Part shown: one piece after another, positions 16,835-23,465 of the stretch
How positions within the stretch are numbered: position 1 is the first letter of the stretch
Layout of the letters: the number at the start of each line of letters is the position of its first letter
Assembly: GCA_934512135.1 (NCBI GenBank)
Contig: CAKSWT010000004.1
Span: forward strand, 62,001 to 126,000
Direction: 5' to 3'
DNA length: 64,000 nucleotides
DNA from: an uncultured Oscillospiraceae bacterium
GTDB lineage: Bacteria; Bacillota; Clostridia; Oscillospirales; Oscillospiraceae
Translations under genes and position numbers: made by a program
Notes under the pieces: generated by a model
Seen by the model: only the letters and a program-made list of their open reading frames with translations
Databases searched by the model: none
Told to the model about the DNA's origin: nothing

Positions 16835-16892
16835 AAAAAGGCAAAAGCCGACCAAGGCCCAGACCTCAGTCTGCGCCCAGCCGGCTTTTGCG
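16835..16892 (-). terminator. Terminator/attenuator between DUF3870 and SSS genes
   Basis: On the minus strand GCAAAAGCCGGCTG pairs with the GTCGGCTTTTGC side across a 30-nt loop, followed by CTTTTTT. Confidence 0.7.
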
Positions 16893-16971
16893 CAAGGGAG
16901 ACAGCCAGTGCGTTTCCAACTGCCTCTTGCCAAAACAGCGTTACTATTTTATTGGAATCCTCTCATATGGC

Positions 16972-17286
16972 TTACTCTGCCCGAGTCATCTCGGCATATT
17001 GGCTGCCGATCATACGGATAGAGCTGGCCAGGGCCTTTTTCAGGTGTCCCTGGTATTTGTGCTCCAGCCGCTTTACCAGCGGTTCAATGCCTTGATTCAT
17101 ATCATAGCCAATGATCAGATTGCTGACGAATTCTTTCGCAAGACCGGTGACCATAGTACACTCGGCGTTGTGTACCACCCCTGTATTCATGTCAATCACC
17201 ATCACCAGGGCCAGCTCCTCATAGATCTTCTGCGCCGTGGTGTTGGAGGGTAGTCTTGCGTAACCGGAAAATAAACAAAGGTCCAT
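16972..17286 (-). CDS. DUF3870 domain protein
   Basis: This small protein of 104 residues opens FSGYARLPSNTTAQKIYEEL, followed by IDMNTGVVHNAECTMVTGLA, which I recognise as DUF3870. No enzymatic motif or membrane segment is visible. Members of this family are, as far as I recall, found beside CoA- and aromatic-degradation genes without assigned function. Start: ATG 17286 with AAAGGA 7 nt upstream. It follows the 3-hydroxyacyl dehydrogenase gene after 105 nt on the same strand, so co-expression with the ring-opening enzymes is likely. Confidence 0.75.
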   Translation of the reverse strand: MDLCLFSGYARLPSNTTAQKIYEELALVMVIDMNTGVVHNAECTMVTGLAKEFVSNLIIGYDMNQGIEPLVKRLEHKYQGHLKKALASSIRMIGSQYAEMTRAE

Positions 17287-17391
17287 GGGTTTTTCCTTTC
17301 CGCACAGAATGGCGAGACGGTCTCAGGGGAATGCATCAGAGTTGGCTGTGCATGCCGGAAACCACGCAGTGTGCTTGGGTCGGGATCCCCC

Positions 17392-18363
17392 TTAGACAGG
17401 GTCGCCCAGGAACTTTTTCTCCAGACGGAACACCTCAAAGAGCTGCTTGTCCCGCTTTGCCTTCAGCTCCTCAATGTCCACATCGCTGTAGTCATAGAAG
17501 CCCTTGCCGGTCTTGATACCCAGCTCGTTTCGCTCCACCATGTCAGATAGCACATTGGGAATGACCTCGGATTTGGGAGGATGGGGCATTTCATAGCTGT
17601 GGTTGCGGAAGTTATTGGCGGTCATATCTACGCCGCCAAAGTCCATGCGCTTGCACAGACCCAGCACACAGGCTCTGGGAATAAAGCTCGCCTTACAGGC
17701 CAGGTCAATGGCCTCTGCGTCACAGTAGCCGTGCTCCAGCAGGTAGAAAACCTCCTGGTTCAGGCACTGCTGCAGCCGGTTGACAATATAGCCGCGGATA
17801 AATTTCTTCATCAGCACAGGCGTCTTGCCGCACTTTTTCAGCATTGCCATGGCAATATCGGTGTACTCCTGGGGCGCCTGCTCGCTTTTTACCACTTCTA
17901 CCAGGGGAATCAGCTGAGGGGGCGCATACCAGTGACAGATGATCTGCTGAGGCAGCAGCTTCTCCGGAACAATCTCAAAGATGTTCAGGGCGGAGGTATT
18001 GGACGCAATGATCACATCCTCAGGCACACACGCAGCCAGCGTCTCATAGAGCTCTGCCTTGGCGTCCCGATTCTCTACGATGGTCTCCTGAATAAAATCT
18101 GCATCGGCTACGGCCTCTTCCACGGTCATAGCGAAGTCCACACGGTTGTAGATCGTCTCCACATCCTCAGCCTTCAGCTCGCCCTCTTCTACGAATGTCT
18201 CCAGCTGTGTGTGCAGCGCAGCCTTTGCCTTCTCCCGGGTCTTTTCCGACCGGGTCCACATGGTGACGGAATATCCGCCCATGGCATAGGTCTGCGCAAT
18301 ACCGGGGCCCATGGTTCCGGCGCCCAGCACGGCAATCTTCTTGATGTCCTCCAGGGTTTTCAT
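17392..18363 (-). CDS. 3-hydroxyacyl(-CoA) dehydrogenase family, NAD-dependent
   Basis: This is a 323-residue cytoplasmic dehydrogenase. The NAD fold motif is AVLGAGTMGPGIAQ. Catalytic residues of the HBDH family are present: Ser in SNTSALNIF, His in ICHWYAPPQ, Glu in LVEVV and Asn in YIVNRL. The usual HFFNP around the His is HWYAPP, which hints at a non-standard acyl substrate. Start: ATG 18363 behind GAGG (an ATG at 18366 is equally readable). It lies downstream of the cyclase gene with a hairpin between. In anaerobic phloroglucinol breakdown a dehydrogenase of this general type oxidises the ring-opened 3-hydroxy-5-oxohexanoate; that role is inferred here. Ordinary 3-hydroxybutyryl-CoA dehydrogenase is the alternative. 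Confidence 0.85.
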   Translation of the reverse strand: MKTLEDIKKIAVLGAGTMGPGIAQTYAMGGYSVTMWTRSEKTREKAKAALHTQLETFVEEGELKAEDVETIYNRVDFAMTVEEAVADADFIQETIVENRDAKAELYETLAACVPEDVIIASNTSALNIFEIVPEKLLPQQIICHWYAPPQLIPLVEVVKSEQAPQEYTDIAMAMLKKCGKTPVLMKKFIRGYIVNRLQQCLNQEVFYLLEHGYCDAEAIDLACKASFIPRACVLGLCKRMDFGGVDMTANNFRNHSYEMPHPPKSEVIPNVLSDMVERNELGIKTGKGFYDYSDVDIEELKAKRDKQLFEVFRLEKKFLGDPV

Positions 18364-18401
18364 CATAAACCTCTTCTTTCGCATTTTTTGTGGATCACAG
18401 T

Positions 18402-18438
18402 CATACAAGCCGGAGCGTTGGGGTTCCGGCTTGTATGC
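18402..18438 (-). terminator. Hairpin between cyclase and dehydrogenase genes
   Basis: CATACAAGCCGG and CCGGCTTGTATG form a 12-bp stem with a 13-nt loop and no T-run. It is more likely a processing or stabilising hairpin than a full terminator. Confidence 0.45.
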
Positions 18439-18530
18439 TGCAATCTATGTGAGGGGGTAGATTATTTACTGCAAAATCATCCTATTTGGCTTCCCTCGAC
18501 TTGGCGTACTGTATTCTTGAACAAGGCAGA

Positions 18531-19433
18531 TTAGAAGGCGCCCTCTTCCCATGCCACCAGACGGACAAAGCCGCCGTCAGCCATCTCGCAGCGGAAGGGG
18601 AACGCGGCGATGGTCATTCTCTTGCCGGTAACCGCATCAATGTCGCCGCCGGCATTCTCCACGGTGCAGACACCGTGCTGCATGTAGATACGATGGCAGG
18701 GCTCGTAGTCCGGGAAGGTCACCGTGGGATCCAGGCCGGTTGCCTTCCGATAGGCCTTATCCAGCCAAGGCATCTGCTCGGACAGGGGATCATGCCACAG
18801 CGGTGCGTCGGTTGCGCCCCAGGTGCCGGAAATGCCCTTGATGTGCTTCTCCTCCGTGAGGTAACGGGCCAGCTCGGGGCCTTCGCCGGGATAGTAGTTG
18901 TAGTACTTGTCGTTGTTGACTCTCCAATAGTGATGGAAGCCGGTGTTAATCACAACCCAGTCGTTCTCGCGGACCTCAAGGCCGTCCTTCTTGCAGGCTG
19001 CCTCAAACTCCTCGGGCATAATGATGTGCCAAATGTCGCCCATCTTTGCGGGGTCGCCCTCAGCGGCCTGCCACTTTGCCTCGAACTCGTCCTTCAGGTA
19101 GCGCATGTCCACAATGATGCCGGAGCCGATGCAGCGGGACAGTGGAATCTCAGCAAGGGTATAGCCGTTTCTCTCTCGATCCACCTCTTCCTCATGGAGC
19201 ACATGGTTGGGCGCATCCATATGGGTGCCGGCATGGAGGGTGCCGGTGTAGGTCATGGTTCTCTTGTGGAAGCGGCCCAGATACTGGCCACGGGGGAACT
19301 GCAGGTCCTGACGTGCGCCGGGGAAGGGCCACAGGGGGGTGTCGGTGCCCCAGGGCTGGGACAGGTCGTAAATCTTAACCATCTTGGAATCATCCAGGTA
19401 CTGATGACACTTGTCTTTGGGCATGTAAGCCAT
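18531..19433 (-). CDS. Cyclase-family (PF04199) metal-dependent hydrolase
   Basis: This is a 300-residue hydrolase. The metal-binding signature HxGTHxDxPxH is present as HAGTHMDAPNH near residue 68. Family members include kynurenine formamidase and isatin hydrolase (Zn or Mn enzymes that open rings or cleave amides). My recollection is that dihydrophloroglucinol cyclohydrolase is a Mn-dependent hydrolase of a related kind, which should be verified. At 300 aa it is longer than kynurenine formamidase (about 210 aa), and no tryptophan-pathway gene is nearby. Start: ATG 19433 with AGGAGG 9 nt upstream. It is transcribed from a MerR-type promoter divergent from its regulator. Hydrolytic opening of a cyclic diketone is the working assignment. 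Confidence 0.82.
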   Translation of the reverse strand: MAYMPKDKCHQYLDDSKMVKIYDLSQPWGTDTPLWPFPGARQDLQFPRGQYLGRFHKRTMTYTGTLHAGTHMDAPNHVLHEEEVDRERNGYTLAEIPLSRCIGSGIIVDMRYLKDEFEAKWQAAEGDPAKMGDIWHIIMPEEFEAACKKDGLEVRENDWVVINTGFHHYWRVNNDKYYNYYPGEGPELARYLTEEKHIKGISGTWGATDAPLWHDPLSEQMPWLDKAYRKATGLDPTVTFPDYEPCHRIYMQHGVCTVENAGGDIDAVTGKRMTIAAFPFRCEMADGGFVRLVAWEEGAF

Positions 19434-19531
19434 AATATACTCCTCCTAAATGATGTGATATAGTATGTTGGTCGGGTGGCTCTGATTCCGAAACACTCCG
19501 TGAAATCAGAGGAGACGCTTCTGACACCTAT

Positions 19532-19562
19532 ACTGTACACCTTGGAACTGTTCTAAGGTCAA
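19532..19562 (-). promoter_or_regulatory. MerR-type promoter/operator driving the cyclase gene
   Basis: TTGACC (19562-19557) and TACAGT (19537-19532) are separated by 19 nt, longer than optimal. The spacer is filled by a dyad at 19539-19559: ACCTTAGAAC, central A, GTTCCAAGGT (one mismatch). Over-long spacers with a centred palindrome are the hallmark of MerR-activated promoters. The gene for such a regulator is divergent, starting at 19670. Confidence 0.75.
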
Positions 19563-19569
19563 GTGCCCT

Positions 19570-19598
19570 TTGCAAAATTCTTATTTTTTTGATATAAT
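19570..19598 (+). promoter_or_regulatory. Promoter of the MerR-type regulator
   Basis: TTGCAA, 17 nt, TATAAT. It begins 8 nt from the cyclase operator, so binding of the regulator there could also affect its own transcription. Confidence 0.6.
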
Positions 19599-19669
19599 AC
19601 TTTTGGGACGCAGTAATATTGCGCCCCGGTTCCTGCAAAAGCCGGAATTCAGAAAGGACGGCGGACTGT

Positions 19670-20521
19670 TTGAAGTATAAAATCGGCGATGTTGCGAAGA
19701 TTCTGGGAATTTCCCCGGACTTGCTGCGCTATTATGAAAAAAAGGGTGTCGTCAAGCCGGTAAAGGATCGGAACAACGACTATCGCTATTATGAGCCCTG
19801 GGATATCAATTTTCTCATTGACTGTCTGTGGTATAAAAACTTTGGGTTTGGCATTGAACAGGTTGCCCGAATTGTCTCCAAAAGCAGCTATGACGACATC
19901 ATCTCCATGATGGAGGACAAGGACGAGGAAATCGAAGCGGCCATCCGCAGGCAGGAGCTTTTGCTTCATCGGGCAAAGCAATATCTAAAGGAGGTTCGGC
20001 GGGCCAGATCTCTGCTGGGCAAGTGTGACCTGGTCTATTCTCCCGAAATCGTCCGGTATCTCAACCGCTACAATTTCATCTACGACAACAGCAAGGAGCT
20101 CCAGCAGCTCTCCCATCAGTGGCTCCAATATATGCCCCTGACCCACCGATGCTTTGAGATTGAGCAGGAGGACCTGGAAAACAAAACCGAGAACTACGCC
20201 TGGGGCTTCTCCCTGGGAATGGACTATGTGAACGTTCTCCATGTACCGGTGGTGCCTCCTGTGGCCCATCTCCTCTCGGAGCCCAGCGTCCACTCGGTGT
20301 TTACCAGCTCCGGAAAAGACGCCTTCTCCCCCCGGCATCTGAAGTTCCTGATGGACTACGTCCGGGCCAACGGACTGACTGTGGCCGGAAACGCCAGAGG
20401 CAACCTGATCTGCTCTGTGGTGGAGAATGATAAGCTGACGGGCTACTTTGAGGTGTGGCTGCCCATCGTCCCCAGGGACGATCTGGAAATCGCGCCCCTT
20501 CCCCCTGAAGCACCGCTGTAA
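19670..20521 (+). CDS. MerR-family regulator with large C-terminal effector domain
   Basis: This is a 283-residue regulator. Residues 1-70 are a MerR winged helix (KYKIGDVAKILGISPDLLRY, then NNDYRYYEPWDI). A coiled dimerisation helix rich in Glu/Arg spans about 85-120. A 150-residue C-terminal domain of unknown ligand follows, with FSLGMDYVNV and GNLICSVVEN inside. Start: TTG 19670, since the N-terminus then begins exactly where MerR proteins do. It is divergent from the cyclase gene and its operator is visible there. It probably activates the cyclase-dehydrogenase-DUF3870 transcript when substrate or intermediate binds. Confidence 0.85.
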   Translation: MKYKIGDVAKILGISPDLLRYYEKKGVVKPVKDRNNDYRYYEPWDINFLIDCLWYKNFGFGIEQVARIVSKSSYDDIISMMEDKDEEIEAAIRRQELLLHRAKQYLKEVRRARSLLGKCDLVYSPEIVRYLNRYNFIYDNSKELQQLSHQWLQYMPLTHRCFEIEQEDLENKTENYAWGFSLGMDYVNVLHVPVVPPVAHLLSEPSVHSVFTSSGKDAFSPRHLKFLMDYVRANGLTVAGNARGNLICSVVENDKLTGYFEVWLPIVPRDDLEIAPLPPEAPL

Positions 20522-20530
20522 TCTGACCAT

Positions 20531-20567
20531 AAAAAATCCAATGCGCAAAATGCGCATTGGATTTTTT
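20531..20567. terminator. Bidirectional terminator between regulator and crotonase
   Basis: AAAAAATCCAATGCGCA, AAA loop and TGCGCATTGGATTTTTT form a 17-bp stem with T-runs on both strands. Confidence 0.9.
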
Positions 20568-20580
20568 GGTATCATTCCAA

Positions 20581-21597
20581 TTAGAATGCGTTGTACCAGT
20601 CGGGCTCGTTGGAGTGCTCGAACACATAGGGGTTCTCGATCTCGCCGGACTCGACCTTCTTGAACCATGCAGCAGCGTTGGCAGCCATGTTGTTCCAGGA
20701 CTCGAAGGTCTGAGGAGCCTCCATGTCCTTGGTAGCATAGCGGTAGTCGTTGACGCGGGAGATGTACTTCTCGTCCTGCTGAGCGGAGTTCTCGTCGCCC
20801 AGGGTGCCGTCAGCGATACGGAGCAGGGAGCCGTACTGCTCGGAAACAGTGTGCAGCTTCAGATCCTCAACCAGGAGCTTCTTCAGCGGACGCTTTGCCA
20901 GGTTGGCCATGATGGTACGGTTCTCATAGGGCATACGCTTCCACATACGAGCGATCTCCCAAGCACGCTCAATGGCGTGGCCCTTCTCAACAACCTCGGA
21001 AACCATGCCGGCATCCAGCATTTCCTTGGCGGTGATCTGACGGGAGGTCATCATGTAGTAGTTGCCGCGCTTGGTGCCCAGGTAATGCTGAGCCATCAGG
21101 CCCATGCCGTCGCCGGGAACCAGACCGCCCTGAGCATGGGGAACCTCAATCTTGGTGTCCTCAGTCACGATGGTCACGTCGCACAGGAAAGCGGAATCCC
21201 AGTGGAAGCCGGGGCCGGTCATAGCGCCGATGGTGGGAACGTCCAGATCGAACACCATGTTCTTGATGAGGTTGGTGTCGTCGAAGTACTGATGCTGGAA
21301 ACGCTGAGTGGGCAGCTCGGAGTAGGTCTCCCAGCCGTTGGCGTCAGACTCGATCATCCAGTTGTCGCCGATGTGGGTGTAGATGATGATCTCGTTCTTC
21401 CAGTCCATGGACAGCACACGGGTGAGCTGGCTCATGGCACGATGGGACATGCCGGAATGATGCATGGGGCCATCGTTGGTCTTCCAGGTTACCTGCAGAA
21501 TGCCATCCTCACGCTTCAGATCAGCGAAAGCCTTGAACCATTCTTTGTACTCGTCAAACTCGGGCAGCTTGACATAATCAGCCAAAGGTCTTGCCAT
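20581..21597 (-). CDS. Crotonase-superfamily C-C hydrolase resembling 6-oxocamphor hydrolase
   Basis: This is a 338-residue enzyme of the enoyl-CoA hydratase fold. The core GFHWDSAFLCD, VPHAQGGLVPGDG and LGTKRGNYYMMT follows 6-oxocamphor hydrolase closely. The three residues essential there (His122, His145, Asp154) have counterparts in GFH, VPH and PGDG, with His-to-Asp spacing of 9 in both. The oxyanion-type glutamates of true enoyl-CoA hydratases are not evident. Characterised relatives cleave the C-C bond of a cyclic beta-diketone by a retro-Claisen reaction without CoA. The protein is about 80 residues longer than OCH, mainly at the C-terminus. Start: ATG 21597 with GGAGG 7 nt upstream. 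It is transcribed on its own, convergent with the MerR gene. Opening of a cyclohexane-1,3-dione-type ring is the likely role. Confidence 0.8.
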   Translation of the reverse strand: MARPLADYVKLPEFDEYKEWFKAFADLKREDGILQVTWKTNDGPMHHSGMSHRAMSQLTRVLSMDWKNEIIIYTHIGDNWMIESDANGWETYSELPTQRFQHQYFDDTNLIKNMVFDLDVPTIGAMTGPGFHWDSAFLCDVTIVTEDTKIEVPHAQGGLVPGDGMGLMAQHYLGTKRGNYYMMTSRQITAKEMLDAGMVSEVVEKGHAIERAWEIARMWKRMPYENRTIMANLAKRPLKKLLVEDLKLHTVSEQYGSLLRIADGTLGDENSAQQDEKYISRVNDYRYATKDMEAPQTFESWNNMAANAAAWFKKVESGEIENPYVFEHSNEPDWYNAF

Positions 21598-21664
21598 AAA
21601 ATGATTCCTCCAAAATAGTAATAATTTTAATAAACCTCTTTTGAGGATTTATCCATAGGAAGTA

Positions 21665-21700
21665 CGTCTATATTATAGACGAAAGCCTTGCAAAAGCGAA
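21665..21700 (-). promoter_or_regulatory. Promoter of the crotonase gene with a palindrome over the -10
   Basis: On the minus strand TTCGCT (21700-21695), 17 nt, TATAAT (21677-21672). A perfect dyad CGTCTATA-T-TATAGACG (21665-21681) covers the -10, as a repressor operator would. The leader to the ATG is about 70 nt. The rest of the gap (21701-21932) shows no coding sequence. Confidence 0.5.
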
Positions 21701-21932
21701 TATCCAATGCGGAGAAAATCCTTCTCCCCATTGTGTGTTTTGCCCAAGAATTTTTCCCTGTCTGCCTGTCCCGCCAGAGCGTTGCCCAGGGCAAAGAAAA
21801 ATCCGGCAGAAACACCAAAAAGGCATCTCTGTTTCCCGCTTTTCGCCATGAAAATACTAACACTTTCTTGGCTCAATGTCAAGGTTTATTCCGTGCCTTC
21901 CGGCATTCCCCCCAGGGCTGAAGGGCCAAAAA

Positions 21933-21962
21933 AGGCTGCCAGAGTCTGTGCTCCGGCAGCCT
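21933..21962 (-). terminator. Terminator of hpf
   Basis: AGGCTGCC and GGCAGCCT with a 14-nt loop, followed on the minus strand by TTTTTT. Confidence 0.85.
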
Positions 21963-21970
21963 GATTTTAT

Positions 21971-22516
21971 TTATGCGTCGTCATCCTCGATGAGTCCATA
22001 GCCCCCGTCCTTCCGGGCATACACCACGGAGAAGGCGCCGTCCTGGGCCTCATCACGGAACACAAAAAAGCTGTGATCCAGCATATCCATCTGTAGAATT
22101 GCCTCTTCCACGCTCATGGGCTTCAGCGGAAACTTCTTCGTCCGGACGATTTCGAACTCCCGCTCCTCCTGTGCGGGCTCCGTCTCCTCCTGGGGCAGCT
22201 CTGCCGAGCGGGTGAAGGCATCGGTCCGCAGGCGCTTGGCCAGGCGGGTCTTGTTCTTGCGGATCTGTCCCTCAATGGAGTTCACCGCCGCATCCAGCGA
22301 GGCCATCATATCCGAGGTCGCCTCCTCCGCCCGGAAATACATGCTGCTGGAATGGACCGTCACCTCTACCCGGCAGTCCTTCTTTTCTCTGCGGAAGGTT
22401 ACCGTGGCCTCCGCATCCTTTCTAAAGTAGCGCTCCAGTTTGCTTACCTTTTTCAGGGCATACGCTTTGGTCGCCGCATCCACGGTGCACTTTTTTTCAT
22501 TCATCTTAACATCCAT
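21971..22516 (-). CDS. hpf: Ribosome hibernation promoting factor, long form
   Basis: This 181-residue protein binds the 30S subunit and pairs ribosomes into 100S dimers in resting cells. The N-terminal S30AE domain (residues 1-100) contains KVSKLERYFRKDAEATVTFR, and MASLDAAVNSIEGQIRKNK; an acidic linker (QEETEPAQEEREFE) follows. The C-terminal dimerisation domain has VRTKKFPLKPMSVEEAILQM. Start: ATG 22516 with AAGGAG 9 nt upstream. It stands alone with its own terminator. Confidence 0.93.
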   Translation of the reverse strand: MDVKMNEKKCTVDAATKAYALKKVSKLERYFRKDAEATVTFRREKKDCRVEVTVHSSSMYFRAEEATSDMMASLDAAVNSIEGQIRKNKTRLAKRLRTDAFTRSAELPQEETEPAQEEREFEIVRTKKFPLKPMSVEEAILQMDMLDHSFFVFRDEAQDGAFSVVYARKDGGYGLIEDDDA

Positions 22517-22775
22517 CGCGTTCAGCTCCTTCTCTGGTTGGGGAGCATCGCTCCCACTGCTTGCAGTATAGCACACTTTTCCCAAAAATAGAAGGGGGCA
22601 TTTCCTGTTTTCCCGTGAATTTTGACGAATTGATCAAATTGTCCCATGGCGGTTCTTGGCCGTCTCCGGCCGCCCCCCTCTGCCTCGGACCATCGTCCCC
22701 TTGCCATCTGCCCCGCGGTATGCTAAAATAATTTCGCAGGAATACACACCAAACATCAAAGAAAGTTGGGAAGCT

Positions 22776-23417
22776 ATGGTCACCATTAAAAATGTTGAAC
22801 TCTACGGGCTGGACAGCTCGATCTACCGCAGCGGCTATTCCATGCTGTCTGCGCCCCCTACGGAAGCAGATTTTCAGGCGGCAGTGGCTGAGATTCGGCA
22901 GTGCCGTCTATCCGGAGATTATCAAAACCCCCACATCCGCCGCGCCATCAAGCTGGCGGGCATTCAGGAGGGCGGCCACGACCAGTTCCTTACGGGGATC
23001 CTGGTGAACTTTGACCTGACCCTGTCCAACAAGGCTTGGGTGGAGGCGGAGCGCTACACCTTCCTGAACTTTATCTCCTCCATGAGCACCATGCACCGAG
23101 TGGCCAAGTTCCAGATTGCGGAGTGCTGCAACGAATATGTGAGTCCGGCACAGCTCAGCGAGGCACAGCGGCTCCAGGATGTCTACAACGGCATCGACGC
23201 CCAGGCTGAGCCGGAACGGAAAAAGCGCGCCTATTTGGAGCTGCTTTATAATCTCCCCTCCGGCTTCGAGATCATGGCAGGCATGACCACCAATTACCGC
23301 TGCCTGAAAAACATCTATGCACAGCGTCGGAACCACCGTCTGCCAGACTGGCATGTGGTCTGCGACTGGATCGAAACCCTTCCCCTGGCCAAGGAACTAA
23401 TTCTCTGCCAGCCGTAA
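22776..23417 (+). CDS. Conserved hypothetical protein, possibly ThyX-fold related
   Basis: This 213-residue soluble protein is not confidently recognised. The region FLNFISSMSTMHRVAKFQIA, and later CTNY-like MTTNYRCLKNIYAQRRNHRL, recalls the flavin-dependent thymidylate synthase fold, where an RHR-type motif and paired arginines bind flavin and dUMP. The canonical RHRxxSxNExSxR motif is absent, so thymidylate synthesis is doubtful. Start: ATG 22776, because the longer frame from 22656 runs through an unlikely proline/arginine-rich leader. The upstream Shine-Dalgarno sequence is weak. It converges on the ABC-F gene. Confidence 0.6.
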   Translation: MVTIKNVELYGLDSSIYRSGYSMLSAPPTEADFQAAVAEIRQCRLSGDYQNPHIRRAIKLAGIQEGGHDQFLTGILVNFDLTLSNKAWVEAERYTFLNFISSMSTMHRVAKFQIAECCNEYVSPAQLSEAQRLQDVYNGIDAQAEPERKKRAYLELLYNLPSGFEIMAGMTTNYRCLKNIYAQRRNHRLPDWHVVCDWIETLPLAKELILCQP

Positions 23418-23428
23418 CCTATACAAAT

Positions 23429-23461
23429 ATGCCGCCGGGGCGTTTATCGTCCCGGCGGCAT
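23429..23461. terminator. Bidirectional terminator
   Basis: ATGCCGCCGGG and CCCGGCGGCAT around an 11-nt loop, between convergent genes. Confidence 0.85.
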
Positions 23462-23465
23462 TTCT

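Noticed and set aside
15349..17253. 634-codon plus-strand frame rich in His, Gln and Gly
   Set aside because: Antisense to the SSS symporter and DUF3870 genes; composition is that of a reverse-complemented membrane protein.
18531..19433. Kynurenine formamidase of tryptophan catabolism
   Set aside because: Same superfamily and metal motif, but the protein is about 90 residues longer and no kynurenine-pathway gene is nearby.
20581..21597. Ordinary enoyl-CoA hydratase
   Set aside because: The usual catalytic Glu positions are not evident, while the His/His/Asp pattern of 6-oxocamphor hydrolase is, and the flanking genes are not a beta-oxidation operon.
21627..21882. Short open frames upstream of the crotonase gene
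   Set aside because: No ribosome binding site or recognisable sequence; the region carries the crotonase promoter instead.
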